A DNA stretch of 64,000 nt, from positions 186,001 to 250,000 of the forward strand of contig JAUIRK010000867.1 in NCBI GenBank assembly GCA_030549495.1, written 5' to 3'. The notes under the pieces were generated by a model. The model ran no database searches. It was not told where the DNA came from and saw only the letters and a list, made by a program, of their open reading frames with translations. Shown one piece after another: positions 24,935-36,154 of this stretch. The translations under genes were made by a program, and so were the position numbers. Position 1 is the first letter of the stretch. Every line of letters starts with the position of its first letter. Source of the stretch: Nectonema munidae (lineage: Eukaryota > Nematomorpha > Nectonematoida > Nectonematidae).

Positions 24935-25726
24935 TAAAAAATTAAGAGATAAATTGATTAATTTGAAATAATTTAATACAAGAATATAAATTTTTTTAAT
25001 AATTTTACACATAATAAGCAAAGATGGATGGAATTAATAGCCTATGAGACAATTTGTCAGGGGGCAAACGCAAAATGTCTGTCGACCGTTATTTAAATAA
25101 TTTTTTAATTATAAGGGCTAGTAGCTACTTAAACGTTGGCTTTTGCTGCTTATAAAAACTTGAAAATATCAAATAAACTCTAATTCTTTATGCCTCCTAT
25201 TATTTTTAAATTATTCTGAGAACAGACGGTTCCATTTAATAGTGAAAATTCCTTTATTAGTTTATTTTGTTTCCTTTCTCTCTTATGTTAATTATGTAGC
25301 AAATTTTTCAATTTTGAGTAAAAGGTGCAGCGGATGTATTTTCATTGACACTGATGTACCGCTTATGTCAAACTCTGAACAAATTCGTATCGATGAGAGA
25401 ATGATGCTGAGTAAAATGAAATAATGCGATCTTAATTTTTTGTTTTATTTTTGTTTGCACAATTATAACTTCGTTTTATACCCTTGCCCCTGAATCAATC
25501 ACATTTTTTCATATAAACATCGTAGGGTGTCTAGTAGACTCTTTGCCTTTTGACTACATTCACTCATATAAAGCTATACAACCTTCAGTTATTTGTTTTT
25601 TGTATGAATCAAATATCCTTTCATCAATTCCAGTAATGTGCCTGGTAGACTACTTCATTTTTCAAATGAAAAGCCTATTCCACCCTCAAACATTTTTGGA
25701 TTTTTTTAAACTAATGTATATTCGAT

Positions 25727-26273
25727 GGTTGTAGGTAAAAATGACCTCGGAAAAAATGCCCCCAATTAAAAAGTAGGAAAAAATGCCCCCTAATTTTTGA
25801 TTTTCAGGATTTTTATAAATTATATAAATATTTTTATTTGGTACCGTTTTGAAAGGCTAAATTTCTTAATCTATAGGGTTTTTTCTTTATAAAGTTCTTG
25901 AAAACAATAGCAAAGGTGCAGATTTGTGGGAATGTGTCTTAAAATCAATTAAAATACAAATTATATTTAGAAAGTGTTCTGATACACACAAAGTCCAAAA
26001 ATATTTGCTGTTTTATAAAAAAAAATTGTCGTATGCTGAGTTTTTTACTTTATTTTAATTAAATTTTAAATGTTTTAGATGAAAAGTTAACTTTTTTTTT
26101 TTACAAAAAATCTTTATTTGACATATCTTTTTTTTAAATTTCAATTAATAATTTTTTGAATTTTTTTGTGTTGGGGCATTTTTTCCTAATTTTAAATTAG
26201 GGACATTTTTTCCTACTTTTTAATTGAGGGCATTTTTTCCTACTTTTTAATTGGGGGCATTTTTTCTGCGCAC
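25727..26273. mobile_element. Inverted-repeat element with 10-bp duplication, MULE-like, 547 bp
   Basis: Identical tatattcgat copies lie at 25717-25726 and 26274-26283. The ends are built of a ~27-bp unit, GGAAAAAATGCCCCC plus AATTAAAAAGTA. About two units stand on the left and about three inverted units on the right. A 9-10 bp duplication with long compound inverted ends is typical of Mutator-like MITEs, but no transposase is present, so the superfamily is inferred. Confidence 0.7.
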
Positions 26274-26517
26274 TATATTCGATATGCAAATTTAATTAAA
26301 ATATTTTCGCTGGAAGTATAGTATTTAAATTCACCAATTTTGTAAAAAAAATATAAAGTAGTCTTATAAATTTAGGACTTTAATACACTATATTTTAAAG
26401 GATTGCTTGAATATTTGGTCTCCCGTGGTATTTCCAGACCACTAATTTTGAAAATTGCAAGAAAAAAATTTCGCCCCCCCCCCAATAATTTTGAAGATGT
26501 GCGCCCCTGACTTAGAC

Positions 26518-27200
26518 TTACATACGAATGCACGAATACATTAGACACAACATATATATTGATATACAATGAATTACTTAAATCTTAAAAGAGCGATATA
26601 GCAACATTCCACGCCTTTTCAATGAGTTAGCGCAACTTCGTTTATTTAATGAAGGGAAAATAATTTTAAAGGCATGAGTTAAGTTGTCTAGAACTGGTTT
26701 GATTCACCATCGTTTATGCCGATCCCACCTTCATTTCTCATAGCTCGATAGAAAAGACTCAACTCGGGGCTTCAAAATCAATTCACTCCATAGTACTTTT
26801 ACTTGTAGTTCAATCAAATAAGTTTTAACTTATATTAATTATATTTTCTAAAATATAATTTGGTACTTATGGGTTTTAATATTTTAGATCTCCATACCAT
26901 TATTTCCTCGCATATTTCTTCCGATCTACAATATAGTCATAAACAAGTTGAAAGCTGAAGATGTCATACCATTAATTAGAAAAGATTTTACAATTAAACT
27001 TCCTAAAATCTCTCTTTATATTTTATTTACTGACAATTTTAATTTTCTTTGTTTTAAATTTTAATATTAATAATAAAATCTTCTTCTTAAAAATTTTTCT
27101 TATTACTTTCTTCCAAAATGTATAAATGTTAACTTAAATAATCCCTTAGAATATATTGTTTAAAAATATAGCCGCAAAGTATAACCCTTATTTTTTGCCT
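26518..27200. other. Intergenic, AT-rich, nothing recognised
   Basis: No coding motif or repeat end between the hAT element and the TTAA-flanked element at 27201. Confidence 0.4.
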
Positions 27201-27319
27201 TTAACCCTATTAGTGCTGGGCAAAATTTGTCCGCTCAAGTGCTGGGGGCGTAAAGTGCCCCCCCCCCCCTATTTTTCTCAGAGATTAATAAGTATTTATA
27301 AATATTTTTAATGTTACAT

Positions 27320-28560
27320 ATATATTTCAACGATACTGAATTCAGTGGTGATGTCCATTTTTTATCAAAATCAATCAAACCTGTCAAAAAATTGATCTAT
27401 ATTTGACAGCTCATCTCAAAAAGGAACTTTTTATCTAAATAAGTATATAAAGTTTTTTACACATGTATACCCATTTTCAAGTATGCTGAATTCAGTGGTG
27501 ATATTCATTTTTTATGAAAATCAATCAAACCTGTCAAAAAATTGATCTAAATGTGACAGCTCATCTCAAAAAGGAACTTTTTATCTAAATAAGTATATAA
27601 AGTTTTTTACACATGTATTAGCATTTTCAAGTATGCTGAATTCAGTGGTTATTTTCATTTTTTATGAAAATCAATCAAACCTGTCAAAAAATTGATCTAA
27701 ATGTGACAGCTCATCTCAAAAAGGAACTTTTTATCTAAATAAGTATATAAAGTTTTTTACACATGTATACCCATTTTCAAGTAAGCTGAATTCAGTGGTG
27801 ATATTCATTTTTTATGAAAATCAATCAAACCTGTCAAAAAATTGATCTAAATGTTGTGACAGCTCATCTCAAAAAGGAACTTTTTATCTAAATAAGTATA
27901 TAAAGTTTTTTACACATGTATACCCATTTTCAAGTAAGCTGAATTCAGTGGTGATATTCATTTTTTTATTAAAATCAATCAAACCTGTCAAAAAATTGAT
28001 CTAAATGTGACAGCTTATCTCAAAAAGGAACTTTTTATCTAAATAAGTATATAAAGTTTTTTACACATATATACCCATTTTCAAATATGCTGAATTCAGT
28101 GGTGATATTCATTTTTATGAAAATCAATTAAACCTGTCAAAAAATTGATCTAAATGTGACAGCTCATCTCAAAAAGGAACTTTTTATCTAAATAAGTATA
28201 TAAAGTTTTTTACACATGTATACCCATTTTCAAATATGCTGAATTCAGTGGTGATATTCATTTTTTATGAAAATCATTCAAACCTGTCAAAAAAGTGATT
28301 TACATATGACAACTCATCTCAAAAAAGAAACTTTTTATCTAAATAATTATATAATGTTTTTTACACACATATACCTATTTTCAAGTAGGCTGTGTTTACT
28401 GGTTATATTCCTTTTTTTATTATAAAAAATTAGCCAAACCTGACAAAATAATTTAAATATTACAGCCCATCTCATAATTAAAATTTTGATTCTTTTAAAG
28501 TTTTTTATACATTTCAAGTATGCAGAATTTAATGGTGATGTTCATTTTTTATGAAATCAA
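27320..28560. repeat. 150-bp tandem satellite array inside the piggyBac-like element
   Basis: The landmark GCTGAATTCAGTGG recurs at about 27335, 27485, 27635, 27785, 27938, 28089 and 28238. Diverged copies follow near 28389 and 28522. The period is 149-153 bases. Each unit contains CTGTCAAAAAATTGATCTAA followed by TGACAG, a short inverted pair. The central copies are nearly identical and the last two are decayed, as expected of unequal exchange. Confidence 0.9.
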
Positions 28561-29589
28561 TAAAACCTGTCAAAAATCGATTAAACCTGTAAATCAATGT
28601 CAAATATATAAACATAAAAATAACTTCTACTTGCAGTATTTCTCTGGTAATTATTTTCTTAATTTATTTAATAAACTAACTTTAGGTGTTTAATTCACTG
28701 AAAATATTTCATTCTACAGTAACTTATGTAACTCGATAGGACCTCCATCTTTTCGGCTACAAATTCGTTATCGGCTCGTAGTCTCTACGTCATATTATAA
28801 TTTACAGTATGTAATTTTGGTATTCATTCTATGATGATCCTTTCTTGGTAGCTCTTTTTTCATTAGAAATTTATATTCTTCAAAGTGTGTTCGAAAATTT
28901 TTTTATAAGGATAAAATTACTTTTTTCCTCTCTCAAAGCATTGTGATTAAAGAATCTTCTTGATGATCTTAGACTTTTTTTTATCAGTATCGTTTATTTT
29001 ATTATCAGGCTTAAATATTTGTAAACCAATCTTATTTCAAAGAATTTTTCTGATGAATCATTCGTGATGTTGATTGTTCAATTACAAAAAGTTGTCAACG
29101 TTCTTCATCTAAAAAATTAGACACAAAAGGAAAAAGATGGACAAATTCAATTTAAATTAAAAATATCTTGATAGTGACTAAATTCTCACATATTGGCACC
29201 TGTGCCATTTTTGATAAATCTGACCTATTCTAAATTTTCAGATTTCCAACCCATCTTAGCTAAATGTTAACTGTAATCCTAGATGATAAGCTATAGATTT
29301 AAATATTTTTCATTTGTAAAAGAGGAACTTTTTTTTCACAGTCAAAATTTTTTTTGAAGCATCTAATATTATATAATTAAACCACTTCCTAGTTCATTAG
29401 AACATTGTAGATCTTTCATTTAGTCAAGATACATATTTTTTTAATTATTTGTTTTGATCACATGTTCTCTTTTTAATTAGTTTTCAACTTGGTTCCTTCT
29501 CTCATACAAATTTTCAAAAGATTTTATAATACGTTTTATTTTTTTTAATAAATATTTCATACTCAAGATGATTGTAGAAAGTATTATAA

Positions 29590-29935
29590 GTATTACCTCT
29601 AAATGCGAAAACTATGTTCAGAAATGAAATCATCATGATCTATTTGCTATAAAAACAAATTTTAGAACTAAACGCAAATTTAATTGATACTTATATGTAT
29701 TTTCAAATTCAAACTGCAAAAATTGAGTCCATAAATGAAACTAGCATGGTTGATTTGGTATAAAAACATATATTTAATTGTAAATTTGAATGAATGTTTT
29801 TGGAGATAATTTTTATAAGTAAACCGCAAATTTGATTAAAACTTATAGCTATTTTCAAATCCTAAATGTAAAAAATGAGTCCAGAAATGAAAACAGCATG
29901 ACCGATTTAGTATAAAAACATATTTTATGTAAAAT
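29590..29935. repeat. Second degenerate tandem repeat, about 3 copies
   Basis: A block (GAGTCCA(T/G)AAATGAAA, CAGCATG, GATTT(A/G)GTATAAAAACATA) recurs near 29609, 29726 and 29877. Spacing is about 115-150 bases. Each copy is followed by CGCAAATTTAATTGA-like sequence. It lies in the right half of the piggyBac-like element. Confidence 0.6.
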
Positions 29936-30346
29936 TTGAAGGTATATTTTATTAGATATATTTTTGATTAATCAAAATTTTGATTGACATTTTCTAAAAA
30001 TTAGCGATGATTATTGAAAAAATTAAATATATAAAGTGTTATGCGTTCCAAACTGTATATAATTATAAATTTTCAGGGTATTATATAATATAGATCCTAA
30101 GTTATAAGGTTAAGTACAGATAATGTCAAAATTTTGCTGAAAAATTTTAATTTTTTATTTTGATTGACAGTTTTGGACATGAAGGGGTCATTCAACTACC
30201 ATGAAAATGGTTTCAAAAGATGCAGCTAGCGATTTTAGGAAAAGTCACAAAATTTGAAGGGATATGATTCAGCCAATTTTCTACAATTAATTTTTTAGCG
30301 AAGAAGGGGGGGGGCGTTTTACGCCCCCCGGCACTAATAGGGTTAA

Positions 30347-30779
30347 ATCCTTTTCATGCAATAAAATTGAAAAGAATTTACAGCAAAATTAGGTAAACTT
30401 AATCAAAAGTAGTTAAACGAACACAAAACCAAGTATTATAGGAAGAATATTGAAGGAACATAAGATCTACGAATGAGATAAATGTATTATCAATAATATA
30501 CGTGGATTAATTCTAGGAAGATCCATTTATGTTTAATGTAAAGTAAGTAACCAATTCAGAAAAAAACAGTACCAAATAACATTAATATTAATAAAAAAAG
30601 ATTATAATATAAATTTTAAAATAAAAACGTACATTTTAAAGCATTGTATTGATATCTAAATCTACATAAGGCGATAAATTGCCTTCAAAAATTTAAATTT
30701 ACATTCCAATTAAAAATTACCATTTCTAATTTAAATCACATTTGAATTGAATAAATAAGAAAAAAAATAAAAATATTTT
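30347..30779. other. AT-rich intergenic stretch
   Basis: No motif or repeat end seen between the TTAA element and the LINE 3' tail at 30780. Confidence 0.4.
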
Positions 30780-33525
30780 TTGTTTGTTTGTTTGTTGTAA
30801 TTGACGCAGCTTGTAGACCTGAAGGTCCGAAAGCTGCCAATTGTGCTTAAAAGGGTTGAAACAGAATGGGTAACGTTGTTGTCACGTTAAAAGAGTAAAA
30901 AGTGTAAAGAAAGTAAAGAATTTAAGAAAAGATAAGGGTAGAAACATAAGAATGTAAAGAAGGGACATGCTTAGGTGAGAAGCGAAAGTGACAAATTAAT
31001 GTGGATTATACGTCAAAATTAGTTCTATTGACTTAAGTAATGATGCAAATCGAGTTATCAAATGTGGTCTATTAGAAATTTCTGGTAGTGAAGTTAAAGA
31101 GAAATCGCCATTTTTGATGAGAGAGAACAAAGAAACAAAAGGTGTTCTGGGGTTTCCACATCGCTGCAAAAGCGGCATATAGCATGTCGGATTTAACTAT
31201 TAAGTGCCGAAATTTTTGCATCTGCAATTACCAGAAAGCCATCTTAATACTACATGTGGATTTGGAATGACTTTGTGTTTTTTCAACTTATGCTTAAAGA
31301 TTATCAAATCGATAAAAGGACACTTACAAGTTTTGCTCATTTGCCACTGTCGAACCCAGAACTTTTCAACTTTTGATCTAATATAGTTTTTCAAGAATTT
31401 AGTCGATAAGAGATGGGTACTGCCAGGTGAGTTTAAAGCTGATTTAGAAAGCTTATCTACAAATTCATTACCAAAAATTCCACTATGATTTGGGCACAAA
31501 ATTAATCGGATGGAAAAGTAAACAATTAGGTTTAAATAGAAATGGAAGATTTCACCAATCGAAAAGTTCAGAGATTTATGATTTATGATTTGATTAGTGA
31601 CAATGAATCGGAGAAAATATATATAATTGATAAATTGCGAAAACACGTTTTATTACTAAATAAATACTGTAAAGCGGATATCAAAGCGGCGGATTCAGGG
31701 GAAAAAGAAGAAGCGTAAGCACCTATACTGAATGAATGAGAGTAGAATGGTTTGCCTAGATCGTCTTAAAATACTGCGAAAGAGCATGTTGCATTTGACG
31801 AAGCGTTATCATAAGAACCATCAGTTAATATGAGTGGAAATTTCGATGAGCAAGAGATATTTTAGTATAATTTTAGCGCTTGGGCTTTAGAAAGACAGAT
31901 TGTGATTTTTGGTTGGAAATTTACAATGGAAAGATTGTATGATCGTGGAGGAGGCTGAATTTTAAAGCAGTTTGAGAAATAACACCCAAAGTATTTTCGG
32001 AACAGGTCTTGAAAGAAGTCCTAATTGGAGTAGTGGATATTGGGACAGAAGCTAAATCCAAAAGACTCATAATGGTGATTTTTAAAGATGAACGAGATTT
32101 TCTTAGAAAGAATAAGCTTTTCAAGGTATAAATCAATTGGAACTAAAGAGGAAGCCACAAGAATAAGAGTTTTGGGGGTAGATATTTGACATTTTAGAGC
32201 TTTTCTTAATATAGAGTAAAATAGTACACTGAAGATGTTCAGATATTTTTTATGCTTGAAAATCATACACCAGGATGTGATACCGTATGTGAAAGAAGGA
32301 AGAATTACATTAAAGAGAAGTTTCCTATAATAGAAGAAGTGATTCGGCCATTGAAAACTCACAATGCTTTTTACTCTAGAAAAAAGAGAGTAGCACTTAG
32401 AATGCTTCAATTCAAAATTTAAGTTCGAATTCAACTTAGGTGTTAAGTGAATTTCCAGATACTTAAGAGAATTGCAAGGGGAAAATTTTAAATCATTGAA
32501 TATCAATTCTGGGCATTTTGATTTCTTTTTACTAAAGTTAATGGGAGAACATTTCTTTAGGTTAAGTTTCAAATTTAGCAAGTCAGCAAACTGTTTGGTT
32601 TTAGTTAAGAGAATGTCCAGTTTAACTATGTTATCTGTGGGGTTATTGCCATGAACACCAATAACAAGGTCATTGGAAAAATCTTGGTAAAAACAAGCTG
32701 AGTTACTCAGAAATTCTAATAATGGATCAATCAAAATTAGGAAGAGAATATCTGAGAGACATCCTCCCTGAGGCGTTGAGCAGTTCAATTTCTTGAAAAC
32801 ATTGGCGTAACCTTTAAGGAAAATAACACGTTCTGACAAATACGATTTGATGAACTCGATCAAATATAGAGGAAACTTCATCCTAAACATATTTCTGAGA
32901 TACATTGGTGACACGCTGAATTGAAAGCACCTTTAAAATCTATAAAAAAAAAAGAATATAAAGCATACACGATCTTTGAAACAGGTATAAACATTAGAAA
33001 CAAGTCTGTCAACTGCAATCTCTGAGGAACTAATATAAACATATGCAAATTGATTTTCATTGATACAATGAGATTGGTCGATATGATTCAGCATACGAAG
33101 CCTGACTGTTTTCTCACATAACTTTCCTAAACAAGGCAGAAGGGTTATAGGCCTAAAATTTTTAATATCGTTAATAGCGCACTTATTTTTAGGGATTAGT
33201 ACAACTTCTCCCTTCTTAAAAATTTTCGGAAAGCACTTAAATGACAGAATCGAGATAAATAAGGTAAGATATAAGGTTCAACGAAGGGCATTAAATTTTT
33301 GATAGTTTTGAAAGTGATTTTATCAAAGCCTGGGCTTGATTTCGGAGGTATATTTTTCAAACAAAGATTCAGTTCTTCAGAACTTATTGGAATAAAAGTG
33401 GAGTCCTCTTGAGCAGTGCAAAGGAGAGAACAATCCGAATTATATGAAAAAAAGTTATTCAAAATATTGATTGGGTCTATATCAATATTTAAACACTCAT
33501 CCGTTTTTATAATCAGAATCACAAT
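30780..33525 (-). mobile_element. 5'-truncated non-LTR retrotransposon (LINE) with RNase H, I/Jockey-R1 group
   Basis: A reverse transcriptase, RNase H and C-terminal zinc motif follow one another on the minus strand. The 3' end at 30780-30797 is an (ACAA)n tail, (TTGT)n on the + strand. The sequence starts within the finger region of the RT and no endonuclease or ORF1 is seen, so the copy is 5'-truncated, the usual outcome of target-primed insertion. At 33505-33650 it abuts or cuts a GATTC-rich MITE fragment. Confidence 0.85.
31105..33522 (-). pseudogene. LINE ORF2 remnant: RT, RNase H and CCHC-like zinc motif
   Basis: Reading from 33522 down: SSEELNLCLKNIPPKSSPG then FDKITFKTIK (RT fingers). 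Near 32960, FFIDFKGAFNSA is palm motif A with its Asp. In 32914-32021 (297 codons), LNCSTPQGGCLSDILF is the PQG motif. At the catalytic motif FADD is replaced by FSND, so one catalytic Asp is lost. Thumb sequence follows. At 31570-31400 LILCPNHSGIFGNEFVDKL is the RNase H end (HSGI.GNE..D.L). Near 31185-31115 CRFCSDVETPEHLLFLC is the terminal C..C...H...C motif. The blocks are in several frames with stops between, so the element is dead. Confidence 0.85.
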
Positions 33526-33650
33526 TAGAATCTCGTTTTAGGAATCAGAATTTTAGAAATGAAAAAACTAGAATTAAAGTGTAAGTTGTCATTTAAAAAT
33601 TCAGAGAATCAGATTCATAATCATTTTTTAGAATCTGACCTTGGTCAGCA
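33505..33650. mobile_element. Fragment of the GATTC-rich MITE family
   Basis: Inverted, it reads GAGTGCTGACCAAGGTCAG, then GATTATGAATCTGATTCTC and TGAATTTTT. This parallels the start of the element at 57654 (CAGGGTTGGGTCTAATTC, ATGATTCTGATTATCTG, AATTTTTTGATTACAAC). Only about 145 bases remain, next to the LINE. Confidence 0.5.
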
Positions 33651-33651
33651 C

Positions 33652-33780
33652 TCGTTTCTTGTACTAACACATTTTCCAAAGCTTTGTAAATCACCAGCTT
33701 TAGGAATTTTTCGAACTTGAGCTTCGCTTTGTCTTTCAGCCAATCCCCAAGAGTAGATTCTGTAATATTTAACGCTCCCG
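33652..33780 (-). pseudogene. Tigger/pogo transposase fragment, CENP-B-like DNA-binding helix
   Basis: Minus-strand translation gives GALNITESTLGDWLKDK then AKLKFEKFLKLVIYKALEN and VLVQE. The STL..W.KDK.K pattern is the recognition helix end of the psq/CENP-B N-terminal domain found in pogo-group transposases. Only about 43 codons are continuous. Upstream sequence (to about 33900) holds weak matches in other frames. Confidence 0.45.
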
Positions 33781-34152
33781 ATTTTACCTAGTGTTTAACG
33801 ATCGCAAATTCTTTCAATAACTTAAGGTTTGTAGCAGTGGTAAAATATAGAAATCGAGTGCCATCAAAAAAGTAACGTGTTCTTTTATCTTTCAATCCCC
33901 AAGAATGAAAAATAGGAGAGATAGAGAAAAAAAATTATTGCAAAGAAAAAGTGTTCACAAAGAAAATAAAAACTGATATATATATATAATATCTAATAAA
34001 ATTCTGTAATCAAATAATCAAAAAATATTCTTAAAAAAATCAAAAAATAATAAACTTTCTGTTCATATTTTGCTATCTCATACAATATTACAAATGTTAT
34101 TACCTATATTTTGCAATTTGCACGATTTTAAATATTATATTTGTCAAATAAT

Positions 34153-34344
34153 CGAAAAATGTTCAAATCAAAAAATATTTATTCTTTTTAATATATCGTT
34201 GGCTCCCCTTATTTTTAGTTTCGTATGTGCATAATTTTATAAAAATTAATTATTAAAGACTAGGTTTATCTTTCTATTTTAAAAGTAAGGGGAACCAACG
34301 ATATATTTAAAAATAGTAAATATTTTTTGATTTGAACATTTTTC
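34153..34344. repeat. Foldback MITE, 192 bp, ~65-bp arms
   Basis: The left arm begins CGAAAAATGTTCAAATCAAA and contains AATATATCGTTGGCTCCCC. The right arm is its inverted copy ending at 34344, with a handful of mismatches. The spacer is about 60 bases. Superfamily unknown. Confidence 0.75.
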
Positions 34345-36150
34345 GTTTATACTTTTTTAGATTGGAGAGAGAAAAGAGATTTGGAAACTGAAAGAATTGT
34401 TGTGTTGGAATTAAGTCCTACAATTATTGTGAGTTTTCAAAATTGTTTAGCAATTTTAAATTTTAGAGATCTTCAACTAAATGAAAAATTCTAATAAGCA
34501 TTAGTTGCTAGTATTGGCTTGTTCCAATGTTTCGAAAATAGAATATTTACTTTATCAAGTTAAAATTAAAATACAAGTTAAAAAATTTTAATCCAATGCG
34601 AGATTACAAGATCAAATATTGAAAATTTGAGAAACATAAATCTTTAAAAAAATATTTTATAAAAATGCTTTAATTATGTATAATATTTACTACAATCTTT
34701 TATTTTCTTTTGTTTAGTTTTTTTAGTTTTCATTATCGCATCCATAGGGAAAATAATACGATTGGCAATCGAATATGCTCCTACTCGCAGACTAAATTAT
34801 TTTTTATCAATAATTATTATTTAACTTATTTTTGTTTATTGAAAAAATACTTATATGAACAATAAATCTCTTTCATATATAGATTTATATATATATATAT
34901 CAGCCCTACTTTTATGTTAATTTCAATTATATAACATATACTTATGAAACACATTTTACCAAACACACTATTTAATTTATCCAAATTATTGTAATATTAC
35001 AAATTAATATCTACCTATTTGTCTATATATATATTATATATATTTTTATCTTCATATTTACATGATTTTTCATTCGATCTACATTTCATATCAACCATCA
35101 TACCAACACAATTTGTAACTTATTTAACTTCATGTTTTCCACATTTAATTTGAGCAATACAGAGAGCGACTTTAATTAGTCATGAGTATGCTCATGGATT
35201 TTTCTCTTACTGTTTTATTTCTTCAAATATGCTTTTTATGTACAATAAATCTTTCTTTCTTTCATAAATAATTTTTTTAGCATATAATTAATCGACAAAA
35301 CAATGGCGATTTTTCATCACCAATTTATTTTTAATTCTTTATAGTAATATTTTATTTAAAGATATTATGCTAACCTGACTTATATTTAATTTGCTATGAA
35401 AGCTAATAATTGTGCATATTTTTACCCCTTACAATTTTTAGGTTTAAGACATAACTCCATATTTCCAAATGGTCTAAGAATTGCAAACAATTTACATTCA
35501 TTACTTTATGAAAAATTTACTACTAAGATATAAGTTATAAGGATAAGTAATACTAGTTTTTTCAGGTTAAAATAGTTGATATGATTAATTATTACTTTTT
35601 GATAATATGCATTTAGTTTTTTCTAATTTCATGTTTATAGTAGTCGTCAACAATAAGTCATTAACTTTATCAATATTAAAATCGTTCTTAATCTTTTTGG
35701 TTCTTTTCCATTTCCGTACCCAGTTATTTGACTCAGCCGGGCACATAAATTTTTGATTTTTAAGGCTTTATCTTTCAATTATAAATATACATAAAGTTAA
35801 ATTCTCATGTGAAATATATATTTTTAAAAAAATTATATAATGAAAACTATATACTATATTTATTAAAAAAATAAAATATGAATTTTTTTGCAAACTTGTC
35901 GAAAATTTTGCTATTATTAAAAATTGCTTACCAATTGTCTTAAAGTCATTGTTAATATTCACTATATTAAATTTGGTGAAAAACTTTCTAAATTTATTCG
36001 AAAAATGTTAACCTAATTTTTAATATTCAATTATTTTTTGTAACTATTCTAAACTTGTTTTGTAATAATAATATTATTGATGGATAAAATTTTGTATTTC
36101 CTTTAGTTGTACAAATTAAATTAAAATCAACTAAATAATCATTGAACTCA
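34345..36150. other. AT-rich intergenic; LINE-like 3' tail at ~35266
   Basis: Most of this stretch is featureless AT-rich DNA with TA-dinucleotide runs (34887-34901, 35025-35042). At 35239-35266, GTACAATAAATC is followed by (TTTC)n, which resembles the 3' end of a LINE on the + strand. No coding part of that element is recognisable upstream. Confidence 0.4.
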
Positions 36151-36154
36151 TCTG

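Larger units (their letters stand above)
23491..26509. mobile_element. hAT element, 3,019 bp, perfect 8-bp duplication, with nested insertions
   Basis: Flanked by identical acttagac copies (23483-23490 and 26510-26517). The left end CAGGGGCGCACATCCGG and the inverted right end CAGGGGCGCACATCTTC share a perfect 14-bp terminal repeat. G or C runs of about ten follow just inside both ends. Inside are a 190-bp hAT-like MITE, a 42-bp tandem array and a 547-bp inverted-repeat element with its own 10-bp duplication. No transposase is recognisable; the frames at 25242-25424 and 25543-25734 have no family motif. It is non-autonomous or internally replaced. Confidence 0.85.
27201..30346. mobile_element. 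piggyBac-like non-autonomous element, 3.1 kb, TTAA ends
   Basis: The left end is TTAACCCTATTAGTGCTGGG and the inverted right end TTAACCCTATTAGTGCCGGG, so the terminal repeats agree at 19 of 20 positions including the TTAA target. A second shared block, GGGGGCGTAAA followed by a C run, follows on both sides. TTAA plus CCC termini are diagnostic of the piggyBac superfamily. The interior has no transposase; it is filled by a 150-bp satellite array (27320-28560) and AT-rich sequence with a second, weaker repeat. The good termini suggest fairly recent mobility helped in trans. Confidence 0.85.

Noticed and set aside
24571-24971. Three overlapping open frames of 100-132 codons with 14-residue repeats
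   Set aside because: They are by-products of a 42-base tandem repeat without stops; no promoter, homology or codon signal supports a protein.
23491-26509. CRISPR-like array in the 42-bp repeats
   Set aside because: Units are directly contiguous with no unique spacers, and the genome is eukaryotic.
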